NCBI RefSeq assembly: GCF_023715725.1
Contig: NZ_JAMBOT010000007.1
Span: forward strand, 1 to 64,000
DNA length: 64,000 bases
Direction of reading: 5' to 3'
From: Paenibacillus pasadenensis
GTDB lineage: Bacteria > Bacillota > Bacilli > Paenibacillales > Paenibacillaceae
Each line of letters starts with the position of its first letter. Positions within the stretch are counted from its first letter, which is position 1. Below the pieces are notes generated by a model. That model worked only from the letters and a program-made list of their open reading frames with translations, was not told the DNA's origin and searched no databases. Positions 1-10,800 of the stretch are shown in pieces. A program made the position numbers and the translations under genes.

Positions 1-57
1 CATGTATTAGGCACGCCGCCAGCGTTCGTCCTGAGCCAGGATCAAACTCTCCATAAA
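1..57 (-). rRNA. rrs: 16S ribosomal RNA, 5' end only
   Basis: Read on the minus strand, this is the start of a bacterial 16S rRNA, including the universal 27F primer site GAGTTTGATCCTGGCTCAG and the following GACGAACGCTGGCGGC. The mature 5' end is placed at the TTTATGGAGAG start by analogy with Bacillus. The rest of the operon lies beyond the left edge. Confidence 0.97.
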
Positions 58-102
58 GGGTTGTTCGACTTGCTCATTTATAACGTTGACTTGCTTCACT
101 CG

Positions 103-123
103 TTGTTCAGTTTTCAAAGAACA
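103..123 (-). promoter_or_regulatory. rRNA leader boxA-like antitermination/processing element
   Basis: The minus strand reads TGTTCTTTGAAAACTGAACA, almost the conserved sequence that precedes 16S genes in Bacillus. It carries the boxA-like core (GTTCTTTGAAA) used by the Nus antitermination complex, about 45 bases before the 16S start. The assignment rests on similarity to the known Bacillus leader. Confidence 0.7.
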
Positions 124-155
124 AATTTCCAAATCGCTCAATCAGCGACCTTTAT

Positions 156-185
156 AATTTACCACATTCGCCTAGTGCATTGCAA
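156..185 (-). promoter_or_regulatory. rRNA promoter, proximal (P2-like)
   Basis: On the minus strand a -35 TTGCAA (180-185) is followed after 18 bases by TAAATT (156-161) within the AT-rich run TAAATTATAAAGG. It lies about 100 bases before the 16S start, downstream of a stronger promoter, as expected for a tandem rRNA promoter pair. The -10 is not consensus. Confidence 0.5.
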
Positions 186-262
186 GAACTTTTTTTCGAG
201 AACCTTTATTCAAGGTCACTCATCAGTTTGTTTTTGCAGCCCGTTCGAAGCGGCGAGATTTA

Positions 263-291
263 ATTTAACACATTGCTTTAGACAACGTCAA
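263..291 (-). promoter_or_regulatory. rRNA promoter, distal (P1-like)
   Basis: On the minus strand TTGACG (286-291) is separated by exactly 17 bases from TTAAAT (263-268). It drives transcription toward the 16S gene. Its -35 lies inside one arm of the inverted repeat at 289-341. Confidence 0.65.
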
Positions 292-341
292 GGGTTGTTC
301 GACTTTTTTTTCAAAGTTTTTTAAAAAGCCTCCAACCCTTG
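289..341 (-). terminator. Inverted repeat, possible terminator of the surface-protein operon
   Basis: The 9-base arms CAAGGGTTG (289-297) and CAACCCTTG (333-341) are perfect complements. An inner A/T-rich pairing (GGCTTTTT with AAAAAAGTC on the minus strand) would extend the fold. It follows the stop codon at 356 directly, so it may end the upstream transcript, but no T-run follows the outer stem. It overlaps the -35 of the distal rRNA promoter. Confidence 0.4.
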
Positions 342-355
342 ATATGTCTGAATTT

Positions 356-3300
356 TTACTGTTTTCGATGTACTCCGGCAGAAGCTTTAGCAAAGCCAAT
401 AATCCGTATTGGAAGCTCCGTATTTTTACGGACACCGTTTCTGTAAATCACCTCAAACTGCAGTGTGTAGTCTCCTTTTGACAACCCTGAGGCGAGCTCT
501 CCCCAACGCTCATCAAAAAGCTCACCTGTATAATGTTCATTTAAACGAACCATGTTCAGAACGGTTGAGGTCTCTATTTTGTCCCCTAGCTTACCAACGG
601 CCGACAGCTTAACCGTCACCCGGCTTACCTCCGCCGGTACCGGATAACCGTGAACAATTAGTTTTTCTCCTGCATAAAACTCCTTGGGATTATGCTCGGT
701 TTCATGGCCGGCTTTTACATGGATGTCCTTCCATTGTTCCGTGTGCTCTACTTCTGCATCAAGGCGGAGCGGAACGACATGAATGGATTTAGAAACAAAA
801 GCTTGGGCTTTTCCATCACTAACCTCCAAGCGAATCTTGTATTCCCCAGGAAGCGCCCTCTGTATAACAGGAGCATCATGAAACGTCTGGACTTGTCCCA
901 AAGGATCTCTAACTTCCCATAATTCCGTCAGTCCGTCTCCATCCGGATCGGTGGAACGGTTCAAGAGCTGCACCCTGTCCCCCTCATAAATGGGTTTAGG
1001 CGACCAGTCAAATTCCGCTTCGGGAGGTCGATTCGTTTCTATATAAAAATATCTGGCTGCGCTCACTCCCCAGTCGTATCCGTCAAACACTCTGACATTT
1101 ACATACATATAGATACGCTCCGGCAGGTCAGATGCGGGCTTATGCGTTAAAGCATTTCCGTTTTGAATGCCCGAATCATAGATCAACGCGCCTCCGTACC
1201 GATACACTTTAACTTGATATTTTGACTCAGGATCCCCGTCTGAATCGCTATACCCCCATCTGAACCCGGGTCTAAGCTCTATCAGCTTTTCAGGAATGTT
1301 CTGATTACTAGACGAGGGAACGCTTAATGCTGCTGTTGGTATCCGATTAATGATTTGAATATCGTTAATTGCAGTAGCCGTTTGGCCCAGTTTATCTTCC
1401 ACGACTTGACGGAAGCGGAATGTACCCATCGAGCTGAAGGTTTTTGACCAGCCTTCTCGGTTCTGGCTCGCCATCGTCTCCGTGCCTCCGTCAAGATTCC
1501 GGATAAAGTAATCGTGTTTTAAATTGCTTCGGCCTCCGTCCTCTTTATCCCATGCCGTTGAATTGACATTAATAGCAACCCCTCGATATGAGATAGAATG
1601 ACTTAGCTGAAATCCGGCATGAGGAGGTTCGTCCGGCTGCGGCAGGCTGCCTATATAGATCGTCTTTTCCGTAAAATCGCTCCATGCTTCGTATTCATCT
1701 TTTACTGCAAGTCCGACAGTATATTCCCCAATCTCGTCTGGAGCAACTAGCTTGCTGCTGACAAATTTACCGGATGGTGAGATATAATAGAACTTTTTCT
1801 CCAGAATCCCTTTGGTCCGTGCGTAATCAATACCCGTATTTTCTGACGAGTACGTAGAGCTATTCATATATCGGTCAGGATCGCGACTTCGGTCGCTCCA
1901 AAGCACCGTTCCGTTAGAAGCGATTGAAAGATCAAAGTCCGAAACCGGTCTCCGGTGCACAATTACATCTCTGATATAAGTGTTGGACTTTTGGCGATAG
2001 TCGTTAAATTCTGTTTTGGGATATGGATAAGTTGTGTTGGGATCGTCCGTTGCGGTATATGACACTCGATATAATCCGACTTTGTCCAACCTATTAAGCG
2101 GCGCTGTGTAGGTTTTGTTGTTATGATCGGATGATCCTGACTTGCCATCACCAGCATCAAGGAATTTGAAATTAAGCTGAGTATACTTCCATGCCGTTCT
2201 TTCTTTAATAAATGGATCATTTTCGGTGTCGCTGCCTGAAATGGAATATGCAATGTCTGAGTCAATAATGGCCACGCCATTCATAATGGTTGAACTGCTC
2301 AAACGGTTCAAATCAGCGTAGTTCATGTTTAATATCTCTGTTTTGGGTATTTCCGCAAATGGGCCGAATGTTCCACCATTGCTGTATGAACTGTCCATGA
2401 TATCAATGACCGGAGTTCCATCTACGTACACTTTAATTTTATTGTCCAGATACTGAAGTTTAACTGAATATGACTGGTGCAGCGAAAAAGGGTAATCCAC
2501 TTGCTGAAGAACGGCTCGATTTCCACTGGAAACTTTTACAAGCTGAATCTTTTTCTGATTTAGCTCCACCCGGTACATATTACGGTGATCCTGTGCTGAA
2601 AAGCTGAATCCGGAGAAAAGCTCGGAGCTGCCCGTCGACATATTTAATCTCAGCTTAAAGTTAAAGGCAGCGTTTTTTAGCCTAATTGTGCCAAGAAGCT
2701 GATTATGAGTGGAAACGGATTTAACTTCTTTCCGCTTTGCGGCAGACGGATCGTAAAAGATTACCGTCCTTCCTGTGTAAGTGCCAAAGTTTCCAGAATC
2801 GCTCTCATACCCGATAACCGTTCCGTCATCATTCAGCTGCAGCGATGGATAGGATAGTCCGCTTCCGCCTGCCACATCCACAACCTGGCCTGTATTCGCA
2901 TTTTCCTTTTTTAGCGTACCGCCAGATATATAGAAGGAGTAATTGTTGTTATCCAACAAACCAGCGAAATCTTTTGTTCCAGGATTAGTCGTTGTTGATC
3001 CGTCTGAATTCAGTTTTCTGGGCTGAGCGTAGCCCCCTAAAGCGATGTTATCCCAAGTAAATAAACTTGTCGGATTGTATGGCCCGTTATTAGGCGCATT
3101 TGGTGTCGCAGCTCTATTTTTGATGTCAATGATGTCATTAGTTGTAAAGGCCCATTTCCCGTCTAAAGTTTGAGCAACCCCGCTGTAGCTGGAATAGGTC
3201 GACAGCCCCTCCATTATGAGCTGGTCTTGGTCCACGTCCCATAGCGATATCCCCTGTCTAACTCCGGAAGGCCGGGTAGAATAGCTGCTAACATTGTACA

Positions 3301-6300
3301 AATATTGCATTTGGTTATTTGGAGCATTTGCGTACTGCGATCCATAAAACCATTCTCGTTTTATGCCATCCGGATCTGTCCAAAGCTCGGGGGCTTCCAC
3401 TCTGCTTGTACCGTCCCAGTTCACGATGATTCGTTTGTGTCCATATGTGTAACCACTGCCGTCCTCCTTATAGTCATAAAAATAATCCGCAAACCTCCCG
3501 GAGATGCCATTTGAACTGATTGTTGATGAATTACCAGAACGATATATAATCGATCCGTTTATTAAAATGAAATCCGACGTCCGGAACGGCTGTCCAGCCG
3601 GATTGATGAAACTATCAACGTAATACCATTTAAAGGTTCGATCCCCTCCGCCCCAAACCCAGTTCTGCGCGGTATAAACGATGCCTTTGCCGTAATCGAT
3701 ACCGTATATTCGCAGCGATTCGCGGAATCCTTTGTGCTGAAACGAACCATTTTCAAATTTGTAGATGTTATACCCCAGTGGAGAGCCTCCGGCCTCAACC
3801 GCAAAATATCCGTTGCCCAAACTCTTGGCTCCCTTAAAATCGCTATCAACATTGGAAATGACTCCACTGTCGAAAACGTAGGTTCCTCCGGGACTTGGGC
3901 CGAAAGAAAGTTCGTTTCTTCTAAAGGAAGTAACGAGTAGCGAGAGCGCCCCATTGGCTTCATTGTAAGACCAACTGCTTGTTTTCCTATCCGTCTGAAA
4001 ATCGCTGTTATTCCAATTGGCTACGACATTTCCTTTCATTGCAACCGGAATAACTGGTTCAGGAGCGATTGCTTCGGATTTAATATCAAAAGAGACGGTG
4101 GGAGAATCATTAATGCAGTTCAGCGTATAGTTTTGGCTGGCCTCTTTGCCGTAGTCTTCTTTGACATAAACGATGAACTGATAGCGGCCAACCTTGGTAC
4201 ATTTAAAATCGAAGGTTTTATCTGATCGCATTGTTATGGATCTGGTCGTTTCTTCCGTAAATGACCCGTTATTATTGGAATCGTATCGATACGTCACGCG
4301 GTTCTCAACGATGGTGTCGCCGTCTGGAGAGTAGGATGTATTTTTAAAAGGCACATTGATATTCCTTAGTGATGGTGTTGGGAACTCCAGCCTTGGCGTC
4401 GGCGGCATATCTTCCAACACGGTTAATTCATGTACTGCCGGTTGAAGAGACTTTAAGCCCAGCGAATCGTAAACATTCAGCCTAATTTCTACTTCACCTG
4501 GCGTTTCATAGATGGTTCGAATATCCCCGCTCCACTCGTCCTTTGAATGATTGATAACTCTTTCTTTGATCGGGCTATAACTTTTAGTCGAGGTAAATGG
4601 TGAAGGCAGCGGTCGATTCTGTTTCACTTGGTCCGGTCCGTCTATGACAGCCACGGGATTCGGAGGTACAACCGTAATAATGGTGCAGCCGCTCCCAACA
4701 GCGCCCCACTGATCGCGGACCGATGCGCAAATTGTAAAATAACCGGGCTTATCCATTAGTACATTTGGATATTCCCACATCATGGTTTCCCCGCCATATC
4801 GAGAGGGAATATTTTGAATCCATTGGCTCGAGTTTCCAGCAAAATCGTACCCTTCAAATGTAACATCGTCGCCATCCGAATCGGATAAGCTAAGGACATT
4901 CAAGATAAGAGCTTGTCCTTCGTAGGCGGTTGGTATAGATTTGGCAGGATCTCCAGAAGGATCAATCCAGCCTATTTTAATTTGTGGTGGGACATTATTG
5001 TTGGGCCCGGTAATGGTAAGCGTTTTGGGTCCGACTATTTGTTCGCCGCAGCCAGTTTTCAGAAGCATATACACTTGGAAAGTGCCTACGCCAAGGAAAG
5101 ACGGCCATCTGTCAAAGGAATAAGTCGTCTCATTTGGGTACGTTGAATAAGCCGGACTGGTGTAAGTAAACATGCCCTGCTTGATTTGCCATGTATGAGA
5201 GATGTACGTGCATTGATTTAGGTTAAAATCCTTCGGTTTTAAGCTGAAGGTTTCTCTGTAGGCTGTTACCGGTTTGATAACGTCAAAATCACCGGTGAAT
5301 TGCTCTGGTGATGGTGTTGGTAATGAACCCGGTGAGAATGTTCCTTCAACAATATTATTCTCTTCACTCTCCTCTGTTATAGCACCTGCGCTGTCGACTG
5401 CAAGTGTAAATGTCTTTGGTGTGTTTGTTGTGAATGTACTGGTGAAGGTCAGCGTGCCGGATGTATCTTTCTTCATTGAAGGGATTGTTTCGAGCTTTAG
5501 AACAGTTCCGGTTTGGTCGGTAACTTTTATGTTAAAAGGTTGTGTTACATCAAGGTTTTCAAGATCGTAATTAGCCGTGAATGTTGCTGGTTTGCCAATT
5601 TCGATCTTACCGGGTCCAGTGATATTTACTGCAACAAGATCGGGTTTGGTTGGCTCTGAAATCCGTTCGTAAGTTACGATGATTTCATAGCTGACTTCGT
5701 ACGTGTAACCTTCCCAATCGGTTTTGGAATCAATGACATATCTTCTTCCTTGCACGCCCGATTCGGAAAACGGAGATAGCTTATCGTAATCCAATCCGAC
5801 CCTATTATACTGACTTGTTAATGGCTTATGGGCTTTAATATAGCCATAACCATCCTGGCCTTTTCCGAAATAATCGATTTCCAGGCCATCGGTATATGGC
5901 TCTGCATTCACAATATTAATTGATTTGGGTTCAATCTTTGAGCTCGGAATAGTTGTTCCGTTACTGTCCTTGAGATTAGGAGGACCTAATCGGTCCGACC
6001 AGGCCGCTGCATGGCCTGCGTCTGGAGCAGTTGGGTATCTCAGACTGGGATGTATGGCAGCCCCTAAGTTGTCTGTAGAAGGAATCAATCCTGGATACAG
6101 TGAAACCCCATTGCTTAACGTGGACGATTGAGCAGTAAAAGTGAATGGTCCTGCATCCCCGGTGGACATCGTCCAGCTTCGTCCGTCAGATGTCCGCCAA
6201 ATATCGTAATACATATGAGAATCGCCTTCGCCTGTTAATTTGACGGGCTTCCCAGTAATCTCAGGAATTTCAATTTGATTGGCACCCGCATTATAGCTGC

Positions 6301-6550
6301 CTAGTTGCCCTTTATCGATTCCATTGATTTTAACTTTGTAGGACTTTAACTTGTAATTGCTCCACGATCGTATCGATCGTTTGAAATCTTTTATAGTCGT
6401 TATAGAATAACGATCCGAACCGACTAATGGGCCATCAACAAATGTCTGGCTGGAATCCGTGGCTGCAAAAACTGGTGGAAGATTGGTAAGCATTGCAATG
6501 TAAGAGGACAGGAACGATAAAATTAAAAATACAGCCAGTTTTTGTTTCAT
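356..6550 (-). CDS. Giant secreted PKD/CARDB multidomain surface protein
   Basis: A 2064-residue exported protein of unknown function. A signal peptide (about residues 1-30, ending PPVFA-A) is followed by a module to about 295 and a CARDB-like domain (about 303-405, with the typical ending EESEENN). Next come several PKD-like beta-sandwiches (about 520-830), a repetitive region that could be a beta-propeller, and a LamG/DUF1080-like sandwich (about 1270-1420). More PKD-like domains with D-x-D-G-D motifs run to the C-terminus. No catalytic motif, LPXTG or SLH repeat was found, so how it stays on the cell is unclear. Its start overlaps the stop of the SLH gene by four bases (ATGA), suggesting coupled translation and joint work at the surface, perhaps adhesion or glycan capture. 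Confidence 0.85.
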   Translation of the reverse strand: MKQKLAVFLILSFLSSYIAMLTNLPPVFAATDSSQTFVDGPLVGSDRYSITTIKDFKRSIRSWSNYKLKSYKVKINGIDKGQLGSYNAGANQIEIPEITGKPVKLTGEGDSHMYYDIWRTSDGRSWTMSTGDAGPFTFTAQSSTLSNGVSLYPGLIPSTDNLGAAIHPSLRYPTAPDAGHAAAWSDRLGPPNLKDSNGTTIPSSKIEPKSINIVNAEPYTDGLEIDYFGKGQDGYGYIKAHKPLTSQYNRVGLDYDKLSPFSESGVQGRRYVIDSKTDWEGYTYEVSYEIIVTYERISEPTKPDLVAVNITGPGKIEIGKPATFTANYDLENLDVTQPFNIKVTDQTGTVLKLETIPSMKKDTSGTLTFTSTFTTNTPKTFTLAVDSAGAITEESEENNIVEGTFSPGSLPTPSPEQFTGDFDVIKPVTAYRETFSLKPKDFNLNQCTYISHTWQIKQGMFTYTSPAYSTYPNETTYSFDRWPSFLGVGTFQVYMLLKTGCGEQIVGPKTLTITGPNNNVPPQIKIGWIDPSGDPAKSIPTAYEGQALILNVLSLSDSDGDDVTFEGYDFAGNSSQWIQNIPSRYGGETMMWEYPNVLMDKPGYFTICASVRDQWGAVGSGCTIITVVPPNPVAVIDGPDQVKQNRPLPSPFTSTKSYSPIKERVINHSKDEWSGDIRTIYETPGEVEIRLNVYDSLGLKSLQPAVHELTVLEDMPPTPRLEFPTPSLRNINVPFKNTSYSPDGDTIVENRVTYRYDSNNNGSFTEETTRSITMRSDKTFDFKCTKVGRYQFIVYVKEDYGKEASQNYTLNCINDSPTVSFDIKSEAIAPEPVIPVAMKGNVVANWNNSDFQTDRKTSSWSYNEANGALSLLVTSFRRNELSFGPSPGGTYVFDSGVISNVDSDFKGAKSLGNGYFAVEAGGSPLGYNIYKFENGSFQHKGFRESLRIYGIDYGKGIVYTAQNWVWGGGDRTFKWYYVDSFINPAGQPFRTSDFILINGSIIYRSGNSSTISSNGISGRFADYFYDYKEDGSGYTYGHKRIIVNWDGTSRVEAPELWTDPDGIKREWFYGSQYANAPNNQMQYLYNVSSYSTRPSGVRQGISLWDVDQDQLIMEGLSTYSSYSGVAQTLDGKWAFTTNDIIDIKNRAATPNAPNNGPYNPTSLFTWDNIALGGYAQPRKLNSDGSTTTNPGTKDFAGLLDNNNYSFYISGGTLKKENANTGQVVDVAGGSGLSYPSLQLNDDGTVIGYESDSGNFGTYTGRTVIFYDPSAAKRKEVKSVSTHNQLLGTIRLKNAAFNFKLRLNMSTGSSELFSGFSFSAQDHRNMYRVELNQKKIQLVKVSSGNRAVLQQVDYPFSLHQSYSVKLQYLDNKIKVYVDGTPVIDIMDSSYSNGGTFGPFAEIPKTEILNMNYADLNRLSSSTIMNGVAIIDSDIAYSISGSDTENDPFIKERTAWKYTQLNFKFLDAGDGKSGSSDHNNKTYTAPLNRLDKVGLYRVSYTATDDPNTTYPYPKTEFNDYRQKSNTYIRDVIVHRRPVSDFDLSIASNGTVLWSDRSRDPDRYMNSSTYSSENTGIDYARTKGILEKKFYYISPSGKFVSSKLVAPDEIGEYTVGLAVKDEYEAWSDFTEKTIYIGSLPQPDEPPHAGFQLSHSISYRGVAINVNSTAWDKEDGGRSNLKHDYFIRNLDGGTETMASQNREGWSKTFSSMGTFRFRQVVEDKLGQTATAINDIQIINRIPTAALSVPSSSNQNIPEKLIELRPGFRWGYSDSDGDPESKYQVKVYRYGGALIYDSGIQNGNALTHKPASDLPERIYMYVNVRVFDGYDWGVSAARYFYIETNRPPEAEFDWSPKPIYEGDRVQLLNRSTDPDGDGLTELWEVRDPLGQVQTFHDAPVIQRALPGEYKIRLEVSDGKAQAFVSKSIHVVPLRLDAEVEHTEQWKDIHVKAGHETEHNPKEFYAGEKLIVHGYPVPAEVSRVTVKLSAVGKLGDKIETSTVLNMVRLNEHYTGELFDERWGELASGLSKGDYTLQFEVIYRNGVRKNTELPIRIIGFAKASAGVHRKQ

Positions 6551-7701
6551 ACCAATGGATCCTCGCCAAAGATTCTACCTTTAAATTTATCGTTTAGAGG
6601 TATCTCGATTTTATTATTGCTATACCATACGAAGTAAAAGAAAGGGTAATTTCTTCTTTTGAGATCATTAAACTCCGTCTTATCAATGCTAAATAGCGCC
6701 CACGTATCGAGTTTATTGTTAGCACTCAATTTCAGCTGATACTCCGTCATAAATGGGCTATTTTTATTTTCGAGGACCATAGCTCCGGTCATTTTAGGAA
6801 TAGCTACTAATGCTCTAAAAGAAGTAACCTCTTTAGGCACGATCTTTTTGTTTTTCATGGTGACTTTAAAAGCAACAACATAATCGTTTGTCGGGGATTT
6901 GCCATTGAACTTAACGAGCCCCTTCACCCAATCCCGATAAGGCCCATTAGGATCTGCCGGATCAATAATCAGAATTTGCTCAAACTTGGCGTCTACGTTA
7001 TAGCTCAACGCCGCTTCAAACGGGAGGCTCCTGATTTCCCCGCCCCACATCGTCCCCACATTCGTTCCCTTATAAGCAACTTCCGCATAAGATGCGGCAC
7101 GTTTATCCATCGGCAGCGTACCGCCATCTAATAGAGTTAGCACACGATCAATGACAACCGTTGCCTGTGCCCGAGTAGACTTCTCCTTCAAGCCAAGCTC
7201 CCCGCCGGACAAGCCGGAAAGGATGCCGCGCTTCGCTGCCTCATAAACGAGCTGAGGGTCAGTCGTTTTTCCTTGGCGGAGCTTCTCGTCCACCGCGCGC
7301 ACGGTTAATCGAGCCATCTCCTGGCGTGTAATCGGCTGAGACCAGCCTCCGTTATACTCGCTCGTCTTATGGATGCCCGCAGCTACTGCCGCGTTTACAA
7401 AAGGCGTGTACCATGTCTCTGTTGCTGCCGGTACATCCAGCTGCAGCGCAGCGCCCACCAGCTTAATAAATTCAGCGCGGCTGATTTCCTTTTGCGGTTT
7501 AAACGTCCCATCTGCAAAACCATTCACATAACCTTTGCTAATCAGCTTTTGAATTGAAGAATAATACCAGTCGGACTGCTTCACATCTTTAAATACAGCC
7601 GGAGCTGACGCCTGCATAGGAGTAGACTGTATATTAGCGGCTGCGACCAGTAAAGCTCCTATAGATAGCGATGTTATCGCTTTTGTTATCGTTAATCTCA
7701 T
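6547..7701 (-). CDS. SLH-domain cell-surface protein
   Basis: A 384-residue protein with a signal peptide (about 1-31) and three S-layer homology repeats: about 36-80 (F-K-D-V ... W-Y ... G-F-A-D-G-T-F ... R-A-E-F), 96-140 and 151-192. SLH triplets bind pyruvylated secondary cell-wall polymer, so the protein should sit on the wall. The remaining 190 residues resemble nothing I recognise. A GGGGG ribosome site lies about nine bases before the ATG. It overlaps the 2064-residue gene by four bases and may serve as that protein's wall anchor; this is inference from coupling. A terminator just upstream suggests its own promoter, which I could not place. Confidence 0.85.
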   Translation of the reverse strand: MRLTITKAITSLSIGALLVAAANIQSTPMQASAPAVFKDVKQSDWYYSSIQKLISKGYVNGFADGTFKPQKEISRAEFIKLVGAALQLDVPAATETWYTPFVNAAVAAGIHKTSEYNGGWSQPITRQEMARLTVRAVDEKLRQGKTTDPQLVYEAAKRGILSGLSGGELGLKEKSTRAQATVVIDRVLTLLDGGTLPMDKRAASYAEVAYKGTNVGTMWGGEIRSLPFEAALSYNVDAKFEQILIIDPADPNGPYRDWVKGLVKFNGKSPTNDYVVAFKVTMKNKKIVPKEVTSFRALVAIPKMTGAMVLENKNSPFMTEYQLKLSANNKLDTWALFSIDKTEFNDLKRRNYPFFYFVWYSNNKIEIPLNDKFKGRIFGEDPLV

Positions 7702-7740
7702 ATAAATAGCCCCCTTATATATCTGTAATCGGCAAATAAA

Positions 7741-7785
7741 ATAGAAAAAGCACCCGCCGCAGAATAGACCTGCGAACGGGTGCTT
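7741..7785 (-). terminator. Rho-independent terminator after the beta-helix gene
   Basis: On the minus strand AGCACCCG-TT-CGCAG pairs with CTGCG-G-CGGGTGCT and is followed by a T-rich tail. It lies about 80 bases past the stop at 7865. The hairpin, with its flanks, is nearly repeated at 35335-35377. Confidence 0.85.
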
Positions 7786-7864
7786 CCCGGTTCCAGAAAA
7801 TAGATGATTTTCTTAACTGAGTTTATTATATCTAATATCTGGAACTTTTCAAGACTTTCTTGAT

Positions 7865-10800
7865 TTACTTCGTTACGTTGACCTTCAGAACGTCGCTAGA
7901 CGTTGTGCCCGCTGCATTCACGAGCTCAATGCGGTATTCATAGACTCCTTTAGCACGGCCGGTAAGCGATTTTACTGCCTGCTGAGCGCTCGGCGAGTTC
8001 GCCGTAAGTGCTTTTGTTTCAATCAGAACTCCATTCTCATAGAGACGGTACTCCGTACCGTTCGTGCCCCACCACATGTTCATCGTCAGCTTAAAGCTGC
8101 CGTCGCCATCCCAGTTGTCGTGGGAAAGAACAGGTTTGCCTGGTGCAGCATCCGTTACGGTTACAACAAGCGGATCACTCTTCGTTGTGCCGAGAGAGTT
8201 AACCAGCTCAGCCGTATACGTGTAAGTTCCGTTTTTATTTCCTTTTACTTCAACTTTAGCGGTTTGAGCTTTTGGAGAAGCGTCATCCAGCGCTTGCGTG
8301 CTGATAAGAACGCCGTTCTCGTATACTTTGAGAACATCTCCGTTATTGCCCCACCACATATTCATCGTGACGGTGTAATTGCCGTCTTTCAAGCCGTTCG
8401 CCTGAGCGATATTGCTGGAAAGAACCGGTTTGCCCGGAGCTCCGGTATAAAGCGGCAACGCAACCTTAACCGTCACGTCCTGCGCTTGTACCGTGAATCC
8501 GTTCCATTTCACCGTTGCTTTGATAACGGTGGTGCCAACGGCTACAGCTGTGATTTTGCCTCCTGCGTCAATTGTTGCGACATTCGGATTGCTGGAGGTG
8601 TACGTTACAACCGCGCCGATCAGAGAGGTCGGAACGCCGCTGCTCAGCTTGCCGGACACACGAGCGGTAGCCGTCTTCTCCGGTTGCAGCTTAGGAGAAT
8701 CGACCGACAGCGTGACCTGGGAAAGCGTGTTGAGCGGAGCCGGATTCAAAATGGTAACTCCAGTATCTGCCCCAACTATTCCGCTCGCCGGCTCCTGCAC
8801 ATTCACCGGAAGCGTGGAATAGATGCCCATGCGGTCAATGGTATTGCCCGAGAAGGTAATATTTTCAGCATTTTTCACCAATATGACGGAGGTTGGATCA
8901 ATGCCCTTGTCGGCTCCATTGTTGTTAGGCTCCGTCAGATGTGTTTTCAGGAATTTGTTGTTTTTGACCGTTGCATTGCCCACGCCGGTCAAGTTTAGAT
9001 TAAGTCCGTTGACGTTATCAAATGTGTTGCCTTCAATTAAAATGTTGTCAAACGCGAGCTCACTCTTAACGTTGCCAGCTGCAAATCCGATCGATCCTGA
9101 TTGATCGGACCAAGGCATGTAATGATGATAACCAGTTCCAATAATCTTGTTGTTGCGAATAATCAGATTGTTAGCCGCACCAGCGTGGCTATCCGTTACA
9201 ACTTCAGGAGACACAATGATGGCCTTGTCGCCGCCACGGAAAGTATTGCCCTCAATCAAACCATCGCCGGCTTTCAGCAGCATTCCGCGACCCGGGCTGT
9301 AAACGTCATTGTTTTTGAACACAAAGCCGTTGGCCATACGGTCAGGACTGAAAATAAATTGTTCAGCTTGGAAAGGCGACTGACGGTCGAGCTTGATTTT
9401 ATAATAGGTTTCTTCCGTAAATCTCCACGGTGTCCAATCTGCAGCGGAAACGATTTTTTGAAGAAGCGCCGCATCCATGCCAACCGCAGCTCTAGTTACA
9501 TGTTCAACCGATACAACAATGGCTTCACTGCCGTTTTTGTTAAAATCTCTAAGACGGTCGCCTGCTTTAACGCCTTGGCTTCCGTCGCGGAGTACGATAT
9601 GGATTTCGTCGCCTTGAGCTTTAACGACGCCATAGTCCCCGGATTGAATGCTGAAGGAATCATCCCCTGCACTGTAAATGGTGGAGTTTTCAACAATCGG
9701 TCCTTTTTTGGACGTTTTGAATTGGACTCCGTCCCATACTGCAGTAAGCAGCGGTTTTTCTGTACCTCCTGGAGGTGGAGGACCTGGAATCAGCTTAAAG
9801 CCATCCAATACCGTGCCGCCTTCGCTGCCGGCCTCAAGGAAACCGAAGCCAGGAGCGGTATGAATCGTGAAGTTTTTGAACACAATTCCGCTGCTGCCGC
9901 CTACCGTAACACCATGCGGAATTCCGCCTGGTCCAGGTCCGCCGGCGAGCGTTACCGGATCGCCAACATCAACATTCCGGCCAACGCCGTTCAGCTTGAT
10001 GCGAACCGTGCCGTCCTCGTTCCATGCAGCGCTTGTTCCCCAAAGATGGTTAATGCCGTGTTTTTGGAAGTTGGTCTCCTGATCATAGATGGAAAGTCTG
10101 GAGTATAGCTTGCGCGGGTAACCTGCGGCAAGCTCGATATCAACATAAGACAGATCCGCAGCAACAACCTTCACTTTGCCTTGCGTAAACGGCAGCGGAT
10201 CATAGTTGATGACCATTCCGCTGATCTTCACGTTTTTACTATTTTCAATGTTAAGAGCCTTGGTCAGTTTGGTGCCGATAACCGTTACGCCGTCAGCTAC
10301 AATTTCCAGGTTGTTCGCATTCGAAATGCTGATGAGCACATTTCCGGCTTCTTCCCCAATCCGGTACGTATTTGGTGGTATAACAACTTTGGATTTGCCA
10401 GCTGCAATGGCAGCGTTAATCATCGATTGAATATCCATGACGCCAACCAGCCTTTTTACCATGTCAAAAGCTTCCATTCTAGTAAGGGAAGCCTGCGGCC
10501 CGAATTGCGCCGGGTACGGGTCGTTTGTCGCTACAATGCCCAGCTTGCTATCGGCTTTAACGTAGTCAACCGCCCAATCGCTAATTGAAGCCAGGTCCGA
10601 CAGGGAAGAGATATCGCCAAGCTGTGCATCCTGCTCCATCGCGCGGTTGTATCCATTGATGAGAATGGACGCCGCTTGTTCGCGCGTCAACGGCGCATTC
10701 GGGTTCAGCTTGCCATCCACAATCAGATTACTGTCAATCAGCTCGTTGTCATAGGCGCTTTGCAGCATATCCGCTGAAGTGTTTTCTGCCGTCACATCGC

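Noticed and set aside
61..324. An 87-codon open frame in the rRNA leader
   Set aside because: It crosses the rRNA promoters and boxA region on the opposite strand and has no ribosome site.
9101..10108. A 335-codon open frame on the plus strand
   Set aside because: Antisense to the beta-helix domain of the surface protein, whose repeats and Asn ladders are clearly on the minus strand.
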